Positions 1 through 8,173 of a stretch of 64,000 bases of DNA are shown here, piece after piece. The stretch comes from Alkalihalobacillus bogoriensis ATCC BAA-922 (GTDB lineage: Bacteria > Bacillota > Bacilli > Bacillales > Bacillaceae_F), in contig NZ_JHYI01000010.1 of assembly GCF_000621445.1 (NCBI RefSeq), forward strand, positions 124,001 through 188,000. Direction: 5' to 3'. The notes beneath the pieces are model-generated. The model worked only from the letters and a program-made list of their open reading frames with translations. It did not search any database and was not told the origin of the DNA. Numbering within the stretch: the first letter of the stretch is position 1; the number at the start of each line of letters is the position of its first letter. Both the position numbers and the translations under genes were made by a program.

Positions 1-37
1 TAGAGGTTAAGCTACTACTTTCAACCTTATATTACCA

Positions 38-766
38 TTATGTAGCTTTTTTACAAATAAAAATAAGTCGAGGCGATGTTTCTATGTCAAATGGTTTTGC
101 ATCATAGTTTCCAAGAATAGCTTCAATGGCAAACCCATTTTGCTGTAACATTTTCCTAAGTTCAACAATAGAATAAAGTTTGATGATTTCCTTATACTTT
201 CTTTCACCAACTTCGTCCATAATTACAATTGACTTTTGGACAAATCCATCGATGATTTTTCGGTGTTGAATAATTTGCGTAGCCCCAATCGTATCTTTTG
301 AAAACGGGGTAAGGTAAGATTGTACATATGTAGAATTTAAATAATCAAAGATAAAGTAACCTCCTGGGATTAATGCTTGATATACCCCTTGAATCACCTT
401 TTCGTTCTCATCATCCGTATTAAAATATCCGAAACTAGTAAACATATTAACGATTAAATCCATTTCTTCGGTGAATGGTAGATTTCTCATGTCGCATCTC
501 ATATATTGGATCGGTTCATTTAAAGAAAGTGCAATGGCTTCTTGCAGAAGAGGAGCAGATAAATCTACCCCTGTCACTCTCCAGCCTCTTTGGGCTAAAT
601 AACGAGTATGTCGTCCATAACCACAACATAAATCAAGGACAACCATGTTTTGTTTTAAAGGAACGAATGGGAGGAGCTTTTCTAACTCACTACTCGCCTT
701 CTCATTCCGATGTTTATATATCATTAAGTAATCTGTTTGAAAATGTTCTTCATACCATAGAGTCAT
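38..766 (-). CDS. class I SAM-dependent methyltransferase
   Basis: A 242-residue protein with the class I methyltransferase fold. Motif I, VLDLCCGYGRHT, lies near residues 43-54 and is the glycine-rich S-adenosylmethionine loop. GVDLS follows as the acidic ribose-binding strand, and MRCDMRNLPF and a GGYFIFDYL strand follow as expected. The substrate cannot be told from sequence; the family includes small-molecule and cofactor methyltransferases. The start has a good ribosome binding site (GGGGAG about 6 nt upstream). It begins 31 nt after the stop of the CobW GTPase and has no promoter or terminator of its own in between, so it probably belongs to the same Zur-controlled transcript. A role in zinc limitation is only inferred from that position. 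Confidence 0.85.
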   Translation of the reverse strand: MTLWYEEHFQTDYLMIYKHRNEKASSELEKLLPFVPLKQNMVVLDLCCGYGRHTRYLAQRGWRVTGVDLSAPLLQEAIALSLNEPIQYMRCDMRNLPFTEEMDLIVNMFTSFGYFNTDDENEKVIQGVYQALIPGGYFIFDYLNSTYVQSYLTPFSKDTIGATQIIQHRKIIDGFVQKSIVIMDEVGERKYKEIIKLYSIVELRKMLQQNGFAIEAILGNYDAKPFDIETSPRLIFICKKAT

Positions 767-797
767 GTTTACTCCCCTTTCTTATAAAGTATGATTG

Positions 798-1766
798 TTA
801 TGAAGAAATCAATTGTTCAAATTGTTGTTCAAACCAACGTTGGTCTAACTCTTTCCCTATAATAACCATTTCACTTTGACGTTTCTCATCATGATTCCAT
901 TCTCGATCGAGTGTACCTGCAAACAACATATGTACCCCTTGGAATACCACTCTATTGTTTACATTCTCAATTTGAAGGATCCCTTTATAGCGATACATAT
1001 TAGGCCCGTAGTCTTGTAAAATCGAACCCATCCATCTTTCTACTTTTTCTAGATTTAACGGCTTGTCCGTCCGCAAAACAAAGGATTTCACGTGGTCATC
1101 ATGGTGATGGTGGTGATCGTCAAGAAAGTTTGGTGCAATTTCAAGTTTTGTATGTAAATCAAAGGAGTATAAGTTTAATATGTCATCTAAGTTAACTTCT
1201 CCATAATTTGTTGACACGATTTTGGCAGAATGGTTTATTCTTTTTAAACGAGTGCTTAATTCGCTAAGTGATTTTTCTGTCACTAAATCGGCTTTATTTA
1301 ATAATAAAATGTCAGCAAAGGCTACTTGTTCTTGAGCTTCATGTGAGTGATCCAATTGCTTTTGGGCATGGTAGGAATCAACAACAGTAAGAATGGAATC
1401 CAATTCATACGTTTCGGCCAAATCAGGCTCAACAAAAAAGGTTTGTGCGACTGGACCGGGATCAGCAAGTCCTGTCGTTTCGATGATGACTCGCTCAAAA
1501 TCAAATTGTTTTTCAAGTAATTCATAAAGGATACGAATTAAGTCACCTCTTACGTTACAACAAATACACCCATTATTCATTTCAAAAATTTCTTCTTCAG
1601 CACCAACGACGAGTTGATTATCAATCCTCACATCTCCAAATTCATTTACGATTACCGCAATTTTATGACCATGGTTTTCTCGTAAAATATAATTCAACAA
1701 AGTGGTTTTTCCAGCACCTAGAAAACCAGTTAGAACAGTAACAGGTATTCTTTTCTTTTCTGACAT
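798..1766 (-). CDS. CobW-family (COG0523) GTPase with His-rich linker
   Basis: A 322-residue CobW/COG0523 GTP-dependent metallochaperone. Walker [10 protein letters not shown] is near residues 14-22, the metal-binding CXCC motif (GCICC) ends at residue 70, LLNKAD is the base-specificity motif, and a histidine/aspartate run of HHHHH flanked by DD lies near residue 220 between the G domain and the CobW C-terminal domain. Such His-rich linkers are typical of zinc-handling members of the family. The gene is transcribed away from folE2, with a perfect 9-1-9 Zur-box-like palindrome 42 nt upstream of its start. Likely role: supply of Zn(II) to client proteins when zinc is short. The client is unknown. 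It is one of three paralogues in the first 10.6 kb and is not the ZagA orthologue. Confidence 0.93.
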   Translation of the reverse strand: MSEKKRIPVTVLTGFLGAGKTTLLNYILRENHGHKIAVIVNEFGDVRIDNQLVVGAEEEIFEMNNGCICCNVRGDLIRILYELLEKQFDFERVIIETTGLADPGPVAQTFFVEPDLAETYELDSILTVVDSYHAQKQLDHSHEAQEQVAFADILLLNKADLVTEKSLSELSTRLKRINHSAKIVSTNYGEVNLDDILNLYSFDLHTKLEIAPNFLDDHHHHHDDHVKSFVLRTDKPLNLEKVERWMGSILQDYGPNMYRYKGILQIENVNNRVVFQGVHMLFAGTLDREWNHDEKRQSEMVIIGKELDQRWFEQQFEQLISS

Positions 1767-1807
1767 GATAGATATTCTCCTTTGTAATAGAATTTCATCT
1801 ATATTAT

Positions 1808-1826
1808 AATCGTAATGATTACGATT
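1808..1826. promoter_or_regulatory. Zur box between cobW and folE2
   Basis: The sequence AATCGTAATGATTACGATT is a perfect 9-1-9 inverted repeat and matches the Bacillus Zur operator core TCGTAATNATTACGA. It sits between the divergent cobW-type gene (start 1766) and folE2 (start 1903), so one operator could repress both when zinc is plentiful. A weaker look-alike, with a good left half only, lies at 1858-1876 closer to folE2. Confidence 0.88.
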
Positions 1827-1902
1827 TAAACAACAAAAAATAAATGTAAATATTATAAATCGGAATCATTCTTAATTATATCACCAGTTGGAAGGAGTAA
1901 CA

Positions 1903-2805
1903 ATGAAAATGGAACAATTACCATCAAAAGCGGAACGATATAAGAGATTCGGTTCTGTCTCGCCTATTCTAGGAGAAAAGCCAGTAGTTAAAGAAAAAAT
2001 GGTTGACCTTCAAAATATACCAAACGATTTTCTTTTCGCACTTGACCAGGTAGGGGTCAGCAAAATAAAACACCCTATTATTGTTTGTTCAGATTATTCC
2101 CCTATTGAACAAACATCGATCGGCTCCTTTTCCCTCACAACAAACTTACCTAAGATGAGCAAAGGAATTAATATGAGTCGATTACCTGAATTGCTACATC
2201 ATTATTATGAAAAAGGCCTTAAGATGGACTTTGATACGCTCTACTCGTTTTGTCATGAGATGACACTGAAAATGGAACAACAGCAAGCTCATATTTCCGT
2301 TGAATTTCCATGGTTTTATGAACGTAAAAGCCCAGCATTACATAAAGTCGGTTTGTCTCATGCTCAAATTGGAATGAGTGTTCATTATGAGGAAGGAAAA
2401 GGTTTTTCTCATGAGGTAGAATTGCTTGTGGCGATTACAACCCTATGTCCATGTTCAAAAGAAATCAGTGAGTATAGTGCACACAACCAGCGGGGCTTTG
2501 TCAAAATGAAGACACAGTTTTTTGATCCGACTGAACTTAAACAAGATTGGAAAGTCATCTTGCTTGAAGCGGCGGAATCCAATGCGAGCTCTGTTTTATT
2601 TCCAGTTTTAAAAAGACCGGATGAAAAGGCTGTAACGGAAAAAGCTTATGAAAACCCTCGTTTTGTTGAAGATATTGTTCGATTAGTTGCGGCTGATTTA
2701 TATGAGAACGAAACAATCCAAGCCTTTACAGTCGAGTGTCGAAATGAAGAATCCATTCATATGCATGATGCGATAGCGTCATTTTCCTATAATAAAAACA
2801 GCTGA
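1903..2805 (+). CDS. folE2: GTP cyclohydrolase FolE2 (type IB)
   Basis: A 300-residue FolE2/YciA-family GTP cyclohydrolase I type IB, which makes 7,8-dihydroneopterin triphosphate for folate without the zinc required by FolE. Visible family marks are the N-terminal RYKRFGSVSPILGEKP region, the metal-site cysteine in LCPCSKEIS, and SAHNQRG, whose histidine is a metal ligand. ATG at 1903 was chosen over an in-frame TTG at 1888 because GGAAGGAG lies directly before it. In B. subtilis the orthologue is Zur-repressed and replaces FolE in zinc starvation, which fits the Zur box at 1808-1826. The terminator hairpin begins inside the stop codon. Confidence 0.96.
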   Translation: MKMEQLPSKAERYKRFGSVSPILGEKPVVKEKMVDLQNIPNDFLFALDQVGVSKIKHPIIVCSDYSPIEQTSIGSFSLTTNLPKMSKGINMSRLPELLHHYYEKGLKMDFDTLYSFCHEMTLKMEQQQAHISVEFPWFYERKSPALHKVGLSHAQIGMSVHYEEGKGFSHEVELLVAITTLCPCSKEISEYSAHNQRGFVKMKTQFFDPTELKQDWKVILLEAAESNASSVLFPVLKRPDEKAVTEKAYENPRFVEDIVRLVAADLYENETIQAFTVECRNEESIHMHDAIASFSYNKNS

Positions 2806-2825
2806 TGGATTTCCTTCAGCTGTTT
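2796..2825 (+). terminator. terminator after folE2
   Basis: The stem AAACAGCTGA / TCAGCTGTTT with a 10-nt loop is followed by TTTCTTG. The folE2 stop codon is inside the left arm. Confidence 0.8.
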
Positions 2826-2844
2826 CTTGTCGTATTCACCGTTG

Positions 2845-3030
2845 TTATGGACACTTGTTCCGCTAGTTTCATAATTTTTGCTGTTTGTCGACTGCTACCG
2901 GACATCTGTTCCGTTAATGTAACAAAATAGTGTTCCTAAAGCTATTTTTGTTGAAATAGCGGAATAGACGTCCGATAGAAATGAAAAACCGTCGTTTTAG
3001 AAGAGATAGCGGAACGTATGTCCGTAACGT
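2845..3030. repeat. R1 intergenic repeat, locus A
   Basis: Four copies of a 14-bp core lie between folE2 and the deaminase: two forward, GGACACTTGTTCCG (2849-2862) and GGACATCTGTTCCG (2900-2913), then two inverted, CGGAATAGACGTCC (2960-2973) and CGGAACGTATGTCC (3010-3023). The forward copies can pair with the inverted ones as nested stems. The same layout recurs at 7955-8140 and 52955-53095. Confidence 0.75.
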
Positions 3031-3047
3031 CACCGGTCTTTTTGTTT

Positions 3048-3521
3048 TTAATTCTCGTGATAAACATGACTGTTATTTTTACTATCTAACTGACCTTGTA
3101 TCGCTGATTTTTTAACATGGCTAAAATGAACCCACTCTAAATCTTGGATAAAACGGTGATTATAAGGGTTAGGATAAGCTTTCGAAAAGACGATGCGCTT
3201 TATTCCTGCTTGCGCTAGTAATTTCGTACACGTTTCACATGGTTCATGAGTAACATAAGCTGTTCCCCCGACCACATCTTCTCTTGCATGTAACAACGCA
3301 TTTTGTTCAGCATGAATCGTTCGGATGCACCGGCCTTGTTCATTTAAGCATTGCTCGTCATGTGTACAATGTTCATGACCATGAATAGACCCGTTATACC
3401 CTGTTGCAACGATTCGATTATCTTTCGTTAACACACACCCGACTTGGGCTCGACAGCAAGTAGATCTTTCGGCTAGTACAGTTGCTACTTCTAAAAATGT
3501 TTCATCCCAACTCGGTCTCAT
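3048..3521 (-). CDS. deoxycytidylate deaminase family protein (ComEB-like)
   Basis: A 157-residue zinc-dependent cytidine/deoxycytidylate deaminase-family protein. The catalytic zinc site is complete: HAEQNAL gives the histidine ligand and proton-shuttling glutamate, and PCETC gives the two cysteine ligands. A second Cys/His-rich stretch (CCRAQVGC, then GHEHCTHDEQC) resembles the extra zinc site of dCMP deaminases. Family members convert dCMP to dUMP. It is somewhat shorter than ComEB of B. subtilis. The start overlaps the stop of the upstream CobW GTPase by 4 nt (ATGA), so the two are translationally coupled. Pairing of a zinc enzyme with a Zur-boxed metallochaperone suggests the GTPase may metallate this enzyme, or that this is a second copy made in zinc limitation. 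Confidence 0.88.
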   Translation of the reverse strand: MRPSWDETFLEVATVLAERSTCCRAQVGCVLTKDNRIVATGYNGSIHGHEHCTHDEQCLNEQGRCIRTIHAEQNALLHAREDVVGGTAYVTHEPCETCTKLLAQAGIKRIVFSKAYPNPYNHRFIQDLEWVHFSHVKKSAIQGQLDSKNNSHVYHEN

Positions 3522-4456
3522 TGAAGCTTCTTCCTTTCCACCTTCAGTTTTTCAAGTGATGATAGAATGTCGTCTTTGTCCATGTTTTCGCCAATAAAAA
3601 CGAGTACGGGGTCACAATAACTTGGCCATTTTTCAAACAATGCACTCTCATACGAATAGTTAAATAAAAAAACATCATGTTGACCTTCAAGCTGCACAAA
3701 CCCCTTCACCCTAAATATATTCGGCCCGAGCGATTGGATAAAATCTAAAAATGATTGTTTTTCAAGCGGATAAGGAAGCTTAACCGTAAAAGTATGTATA
3801 TGCAACTGGTCATGAACATGAGCTTTTTCCAATGGTTCATTTAATCTTCTTGTTCTTGAAAGAAGGGTTTCTAATGTGGATAACTCTTGTTCTGAGCGAG
3901 AAAGCAATACAGCGTTTGGATTCGTTGCTTTTAAGCTTTCGAAGACACTATGGTGTTGCTCTTCATGAACTAGGTCTGTTTTGTTGATAATTATAACATC
4001 AGCATATTGGACTTGAGCTTTTAACAGTTTTTTCAGTTTAATACTCATCTTTTGTTCATACCACTGAATTGCATTAACAACTGTGATGACAGCTTTAATC
4101 CACAAATTGGAGGTTAATAGCGGATGTGTACAAGCGTCCATTACGTCTACTGGATGCGCGGCCCCTGTTGTTTCTATAAAGATAACGTCTAATGTATACT
4201 CTTCTACTAGTGTTTCTAACTGTTTGCTCAATTCACCTTGAAGAGTACAACAAACACAGCCATTCGCCATTTCTTTCATAGGAGTCCCTTCTGGAATTGA
4301 AAATGAATCAATACTCGTTTCTCCTAATTCGTTCATAACGACTCCAACTTTATGTCCAAGTGCTTGTTCTTTTTGGATCAGTGATTGTAAGATTGTCGTT
4401 TTTCCACTTCCTAAAAACCCGTTTAGTATAATAATAGCCGTTTGTTTCCTTGTCAT
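3518..4456 (-). CDS. CobW-family (COG0523) GTPase, second paralogue
   Basis: A 312-residue CobW/COG0523 GTPase. Walker A GFLGSGKTT is at residues 13-21, GCVCC ends at residue 70, and IINKTD is the guanine-specificity motif. The C-terminal CobW domain carries FRVKGFVQLEG. It lacks a long His run but has a HVHDQLHIHTF segment at the domain junction that could bind metal. A Zur-like palindrome is 21 nt upstream of the ATG. It is coupled by a 4-nt overlap to the downstream deaminase. It differs clearly from the other two CobW proteins here, so the three are old paralogues rather than recent duplicates. Confidence 0.93.
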   Translation of the reverse strand: MTRKQTAIIILNGFLGSGKTTILQSLIQKEQALGHKVGVVMNELGETSIDSFSIPEGTPMKEMANGCVCCTLQGELSKQLETLVEEYTLDVIFIETTGAAHPVDVMDACTHPLLTSNLWIKAVITVVNAIQWYEQKMSIKLKKLLKAQVQYADVIIINKTDLVHEEQHHSVFESLKATNPNAVLLSRSEQELSTLETLLSRTRRLNEPLEKAHVHDQLHIHTFTVKLPYPLEKQSFLDFIQSLGPNIFRVKGFVQLEGQHDVFLFNYSYESALFEKWPSYCDPVLVFIGENMDKDDILSSLEKLKVERKKLQ

Positions 4457-4476
4457 TTCTTTCAGTCCAATCTATA

Positions 4477-4495
4477 AATCGTAATCATTATTATT
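4477..4495. promoter_or_regulatory. Zur-box-like operator upstream of second CobW gene
   Basis: AATCGTAATCATTATTATT matches the 9-1-9 Zur box at 16 of 18 arm positions (the left half is perfect, two changes in the right). It lies 21 nt before the start codon at 4456. Confidence 0.75.
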
Positions 4496-4530
4496 TATAT
4501 AGTAATGGAATTCATTCGTTATGTAAACCA

Positions 4531-5295
4531 TCAAATGTTCTTTTGTATTTTACGGAAGAAAAACAACAACCATACTCCGGTTGAAAGCAAACCGCCAACA
4601 AATAAGAAAAACCAATGTGAAACGAAGCCATAATAAGAACTAGTAATAGAAGCGAACATTAGTTCTGAACCCCATGTAAAAGGAACAAGATAAGTAAAAG
4701 CGGTCCAAGGTCCATCAAACATATAATTGATAACAGGTGCCCCTAATAAAATATTAATCAGTTTTGCATACGCAATCCCCTCCACTTTATTTTGACAGAA
4801 TGTCGCTAAGAACATCGTAAGTAACGGCCCATAACAAGAAAATAAGAATAATGCTATTAAATAGATTCCAACATGGAGTTCCAGCCCATTTACAAGTAAA
4901 AACGATAAAATGACCGTTATGATACTTGACAGCAAGAGCGGAAAAACTATTCGATATACGATATAACCGATTTTTTTCAAAGGGGTAATTTCGATATATT
5001 GAAAAATTCCATCATCTTTTTCATCTAATAATAAAAACCCTGTAAGCATCCCAACCATCATCGGTGCCATGGCGATACTCATGATTATAATAAAAGATAA
5101 ATGGTCAGTTAGTGAAAAATGAGTGATCTTTTCTAGCTGACTATCAATAAAAGGAATTCCATAATGAACAAGGAAAAACATATAAAGAGGAATGGTTAAA
5201 ACAAGCAACATAAAAGGGTCACGGAATATGTTTTTTATATCACCTAACAAAAATATTTTCACGTTATACGGTTGCTTATGATGAAATAGCTTCAT
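4531..5295 (-). CDS. ABC transporter permease
   Basis: A 254-residue integral membrane protein with about six hydrophobic segments, starting with LLVLTIPLYMFFLVHYG and ending in WFFLFVGGLLSTGVWLLFF. It is the last gene of a four-gene TetR-led unit. Its start overlaps the stop of the preceding permease by 4 nt. Together with the 5292-6014 permease it would form a heterodimeric membrane domain of an ABC exporter resembling fluoroquinolone or ABC-2 type efflux systems. The substrate is not evident. Confidence 0.82.
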   Translation of the reverse strand: MKLFHHKQPYNVKIFLLGDIKNIFRDPFMLLVLTIPLYMFFLVHYGIPFIDSQLEKITHFSLTDHLSFIIIMSIAMAPMMVGMLTGFLLLDEKDDGIFQYIEITPLKKIGYIVYRIVFPLLLSSIITVILSFLLVNGLELHVGIYLIALFLFSCYGPLLTMFLATFCQNKVEGIAYAKLINILLGAPVINYMFDGPWTAFTYLVPFTWGSELMFASITSSYYGFVSHWFFLFVGGLLSTGVWLLFFFRKIQKNI

Positions 5296-6014
5296 AGTGA
5301 GATCCTCCTATTTCCACCAGTATTGAGTAAAATATATCGGCTAAACTGCTGATACGCAACAAAAAAAGAAAGTAGTCCCCACATCGTTAATAGACAAACA
5401 TGGAAAACATAACTTGCATTATACAAAGAAGTCGATTTTCCGATGGATGCTTCAATTAACCATAAAGCAGAATAACTTGGAAAGACCTCAAATAATTTAA
5501 AAGAAACCCAATTCACATATTGTAAGAGAGGGATAAACATGATAAGCATAAATAAAATGGCTCTAACTAAAAAGGAATTAAGAGAATGAGTATGAATCGA
5601 TATCGCTAACCCGCATGAGGTAAAGAAAAAGCTTGCTAGACAGATAGCCATTGTTAATGAGACAAAAGAGATTGAATGATTCAAAGAGAAATAAGCTATA
5701 CACATACTTGTCACCCACGCGATGACAGTAAGAGACAAAATTTTGCTACATAAATACATGGATAGCCGGATAGGAGTAATAAAAAGATATTCGATAATTT
5801 GTTGATTTCGCTCTAACATGATAATCGTTCCGACGAAAAAGAATCCTAGTGTACTAGGGTCAGTTAATAGGACAATCGCACTCCAAAAATCTCGATACTC
5901 GGCTGGGATGATCAGTAAAATGCCAATATAGATAACGGTGACAAAAGCATAAATATAATAAAAACCATGTTTAATCTGAAAGTGAATATCGTGTTTTAAC
6001 AACCGGAAGTTCAT
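5292..6014 (-). CDS. ABC transporter permease
   Basis: A 240-residue membrane protein with about six transmembrane segments (for example FYYIYAFVTVIYIGILLI and LTVIAWVTSMCIAYFSL). The MLERNQQIIEYLFITPIRLSMYL segment resembles the coupling-helix region of ABC-2 exporters. It is translationally coupled to both neighbours: a 4-nt overlap with the ATPase stop and a 4-nt overlap with the next permease start. It probably pairs with that second permease. The substrate is unknown. Confidence 0.82.
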   Translation of the reverse strand: MNFRLLKHDIHFQIKHGFYYIYAFVTVIYIGILLIIPAEYRDFWSAIVLLTDPSTLGFFFVGTIIMLERNQQIIEYLFITPIRLSMYLCSKILSLTVIAWVTSMCIAYFSLNHSISFVSLTMAICLASFFFTSCGLAISIHTHSLNSFLVRAILFMLIMFIPLLQYVNWVSFKLFEVFPSYSALWLIEASIGKSTSLYNASYVFHVCLLTMWGLLSFFVAYQQFSRYILLNTGGNRRISL

Positions 6015-6865
6015 TGCAATGTCCTCCCCGTTAATTCGAGAAAGATATCTTCTAACGTTTTTTCCTCTGAATGAATGGCCAAGATTTCATTTTGAGTTAA
6101 TAGTTGTGTAAACCTATTGTTTTTTCCGAGATGTTTTAGTTCAAATGTTTCATCTACAATTTTATTATGCTCCGTATGTGTGACTGTTACATAAGTAGCT
6201 GGATATTGTCGTTTTAATTGTGCAGGTGACGCGATTACTTTAATTTCCCCGTCTACGACAAATGCAACACGGTCACAAAGACTATCTGCTACAGCCATAT
6301 TATGAGTCGTTATTATAATCGTCTTCCCTGCTTCTTTTTGCTCGACGATTAATTGTTTCACTTTATTAATATTAGCCGGATCTAATCCCGACGTTGGTTC
6401 ATCTAAAAACACGATGTCGGGTTGATGTAAAAATGCACGACACACATTTAATCTCATTTTCATCCCTTTAGAAAAGGCTGAAACACGTGTATCGGCAAAT
6501 GGTTGAAGGTCAAGTTTATCAAGTAAGCTATAAATTTCGTTTTCATTGTTCTTATAAAATGATTGAAAAAATTTCAAATTTTCAACTGCTGTGAATTTTT
6601 GATAAAAATTTGGCATTTCAAATGCGACGCCAAGTCGTTGATAAAAGGATGAATCAGCTTGTTTTACAGTTTGATTCAGCACTTGAACATCTCCTTCATA
6701 GTCCTTTAAAACACCAATTAATATTTTTTGAAGTGTGCTTTTTCCAGCACCAGACGGCCCAAGGAAGCCAAATATCTCCCCTTTTGTAACGGTTAAGTTT
6801 ACATCTTTTAATGTCGGGTTTATCTGGTTAGGGTAGGTGAAATTCAAATGCCGAACATCAATCAT
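6011..6865 (-). CDS. ABC transporter ATP-binding protein
   Basis: A 284-residue ABC ATPase. Walker A GPSGAGKST, signature-like FSKGMKMRL, Walker B IVFLDEP and the switch histidine in ITTHN are present. A C-terminal extension ends in LEDIFLELTGR, as in drug-export and ABC-2 type ATPases. The true start is ATG at 6865 (MIDVRHLNF); the longer open frame upstream is the antisense-free overlap with the TetR gene and has no ribosome binding site. It overlaps the TetR stop by 8 nt, so regulator, ATPase and both permeases form one transcript. Confidence 0.92.
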   Translation of the reverse strand: MIDVRHLNFTYPNQINPTLKDVNLTVTKGEIFGFLGPSGAGKSTLQKILIGVLKDYEGDVQVLNQTVKQADSSFYQRLGVAFEMPNFYQKFTAVENLKFFQSFYKNNENEIYSLLDKLDLQPFADTRVSAFSKGMKMRLNVCRAFLHQPDIVFLDEPTSGLDPANINKVKQLIVEQKEAGKTIIITTHNMAVADSLCDRVAFVVDGEIKVIASPAQLKRQYPATYVTVTHTEHNKIVDETFELKHLGKNNRFTQLLTQNEILAIHSEEKTLEDIFLELTGRTLQ

Positions 6866-7475
6866 CACTTGCCTCCTTAAAGATTTTATATGCAATTGCT
6901 TCAGCCATAAACAAAAGTGTGTCCATATATACCGCTTCTCCAATTTCTTTTTTGTGTAAAGGTAACAAGAATAAGGCACGTAATGCACCAGAAACAACAT
7001 CAAAATTAATGGACATATGTACTTTCCCAGCTTGTTGTAAATGTTGTAACAATGGTGTGAGGCTAATCGTATCTTCTTGGCCATGAGTGTCAAGAACTTC
7101 TTTCGGTAGCTTGCGAACGACATATTCATATTCATCCGTTGAATATAACCGGTATAGCAATGGGTATGATTGAATTTGTTTTACCGCATATACGATGACA
7201 TTAGCAAATTGGGATGGCCCCATTTCTTCAAGATTTGAAAACTGGGACATAACCTCTTGCTTTATTTCAAGTTCATCCTCTTCTAATAAAACAAAATATA
7301 AGAGCTCCTTTGATTCGAAAAATTTATAAAAAGACCCTTGAGCAATGCCGACCTTTTCTGTTATCTCCTTAATGCTTGTTTTTTTTACACCTGTTTGTGA
7401 AAACAGTTCTCTTGCAACAACTTTTATTTTTTCAATAATTTGCTTTTGTTCCATTTCATCAAAGCCTCGTGGCAT
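6858..7475 (-). CDS. TetR/AcrR family transcriptional regulator
   Basis: A 205-residue TetR-family repressor. The N-terminal helix-turn-helix occupies residues 12-55 (ARELFSQTGVKKTSIKEITE then GIAQGSFYKFFESKELL), followed by an all-helical ligand and dimer domain. ATG at 7475 follows GGAGGAG by 5 nt. It is first in an operon with an ABC exporter and probably represses its own operon, since a long inverted repeat lies just upstream at 7493-7535. The inducer is likely a substrate of the exporter. Confidence 0.9.
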   Translation of the reverse strand: MPRGFDEMEQKQIIEKIKVVARELFSQTGVKKTSIKEITEKVGIAQGSFYKFFESKELLYFVLLEEDELEIKQEVMSQFSNLEEMGPSQFANVIVYAVKQIQSYPLLYRLYSTDEYEYVVRKLPKEVLDTHGQEDTISLTPLLQHLQQAGKVHMSINFDVVSGALRALFLLPLHKKEIGEAVYMDTLLFMAEAIAYKIFKEASDD

Positions 7476-7492
7476 TTCGACTCCTCCATCAT

Positions 7493-7535
7493 TATGAACT
7501 TATGAACATTTTTATTAATTATTCATACGTTCATA
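7493..7535. promoter_or_regulatory. probable TetR operator (inverted repeat)
   Basis: TATGAACTTATGAA (7493-7506) and TTCATACGTTCATA (7522-7535) form an inverted repeat with 13 of 14 matching positions. Each arm is itself a tandem of a TATGAA-type hexamer. Its place 18 nt upstream of the TetR start codon suggests autoregulation. Confidence 0.65.
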
Positions 7536-7634
7536 ATAGTGTGAGAGTAAATAATTGTCAATAAAATTATTCGTCCTCTTTTTTTCTTTTGGTCATACTA
7601 AACGTGAAAAATATGATGAAAAGAGGTTTTTTGA

Positions 7635-7904
7635 ATGAGAGATATTTTACAGCAAGTGAAAGAAGATTTAGAAAAGGCGTATGATAACCCTGAATCTATT
7701 GATTTAGAACAAAGTATCCAATCTCTGCAACAGGCAAAAGAACAATTCGGAGATAAAGGAACATTAATTGAAGACGTTATCCATTCATTAGAGCAAGCGA
7801 AAAATGCGAAAGACCAACGAATGCAAGCAGGAGATATTTCTTCAGCGGGGGCATTTGGAGAAGCGTATAATGGTCTTCAACAAGCGATTAAGTCGTTTCA
7901 ATAA
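7635..7904 (+). CDS. small helical protein of unknown function
   Basis: An 89-residue acidic, Gln-rich, probably all-helical protein that I do not recognise. The repeated SIQSLQQAKEQ and VIHSLEQAKNA segments suggest two related helices, and the end GEAYNGLQQAIKSF looks amphipathic. There is no signal peptide or membrane segment. The ATG follows GAGG by 7 nt. It is transcribed divergently from the TetR operon and is followed by its own terminator, so it is monocistronic. Confidence 0.72.
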   Translation: MRDILQQVKEDLEKAYDNPESIDLEQSIQSLQQAKEQFGDKGTLIEDVIHSLEQAKNAKDQRMQAGDISSAGAFGEAYNGLQQAIKSFQ

Positions 7905-7918
7905 AAAGTGGGAATATT

Positions 7919-7947
7919 GCTGTCGACTTTCACATCGACAGCTTTTT
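7919..7947 (+). terminator. terminator after the 89-residue gene
   Basis: The stem GCTGTCGA / TCGACAGC with an 8-nt loop is followed by TTTTTC. Confidence 0.8.
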
Positions 7948-7954
7948 CAATGCG

Positions 7955-8140
7955 GTATGGACATTCATTCCGCTATTTTTAAAAAAAAATAACGACTTGC
8001 AAAAGTATCGGACATTTGTTCCGTTATAGTATAAATTTTCATATCTTTTGTTGTCGATTTGGTCAAATAGCGGAACGTATGTCCTATAAAGTCGGAAAAA
8101 CATCTAGTTTTTAAGAAATAGAGGAATAAATGTCCGTTAC
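7955..8140. repeat. R1 intergenic repeat, locus B
   Basis: The four-unit layout is the same as at 2845-3030: forward cores GGACATTCATTCCG (7959-7972) and GGACATTTGTTCCG (8010-8023), then inverted CGGAACGTATGTCC (8071-8084) and AGGAATAAATGTCC (8122-8135). Outer pair and inner pair are complementary, including flanking CTATTTTT/AGAAATAG, giving a nested structure. Confidence 0.75.
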
Positions 8141-8142
8141 GA

Positions 8143-8172
8143 AAAAAAAGCCCTCAATTAGAGGGCTTTTTA
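8143..8172 (-). terminator. terminator after the SASP gene
   Basis: Read on the minus strand: AAAGCCCTC, a TAATT loop, GAGGGCTTTTTTTT. It starts 2 nt past the stop codon. Confidence 0.88.
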
Positions 8173-8173
8173 A

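Noticed and set aside
1858-1876. Second Zur box closer to folE2
   Set aside because: The left half matches 8 of 9 positions but the right half only about 5 of 9; kept as a remark, not a feature.
2845-3030. R1 units considered as a CRISPR array
   Set aside because: Only four short cores, in mixed orientation, with no constant-length spacers and no cas genes.
6866-7135. N-terminal extension of the ABC ATPase
   Set aside because: The extra 90 residues overlap the TetR gene, lack homology to ABC ATPases and have no ribosome binding site; ATG at 6865 starts the domain exactly.
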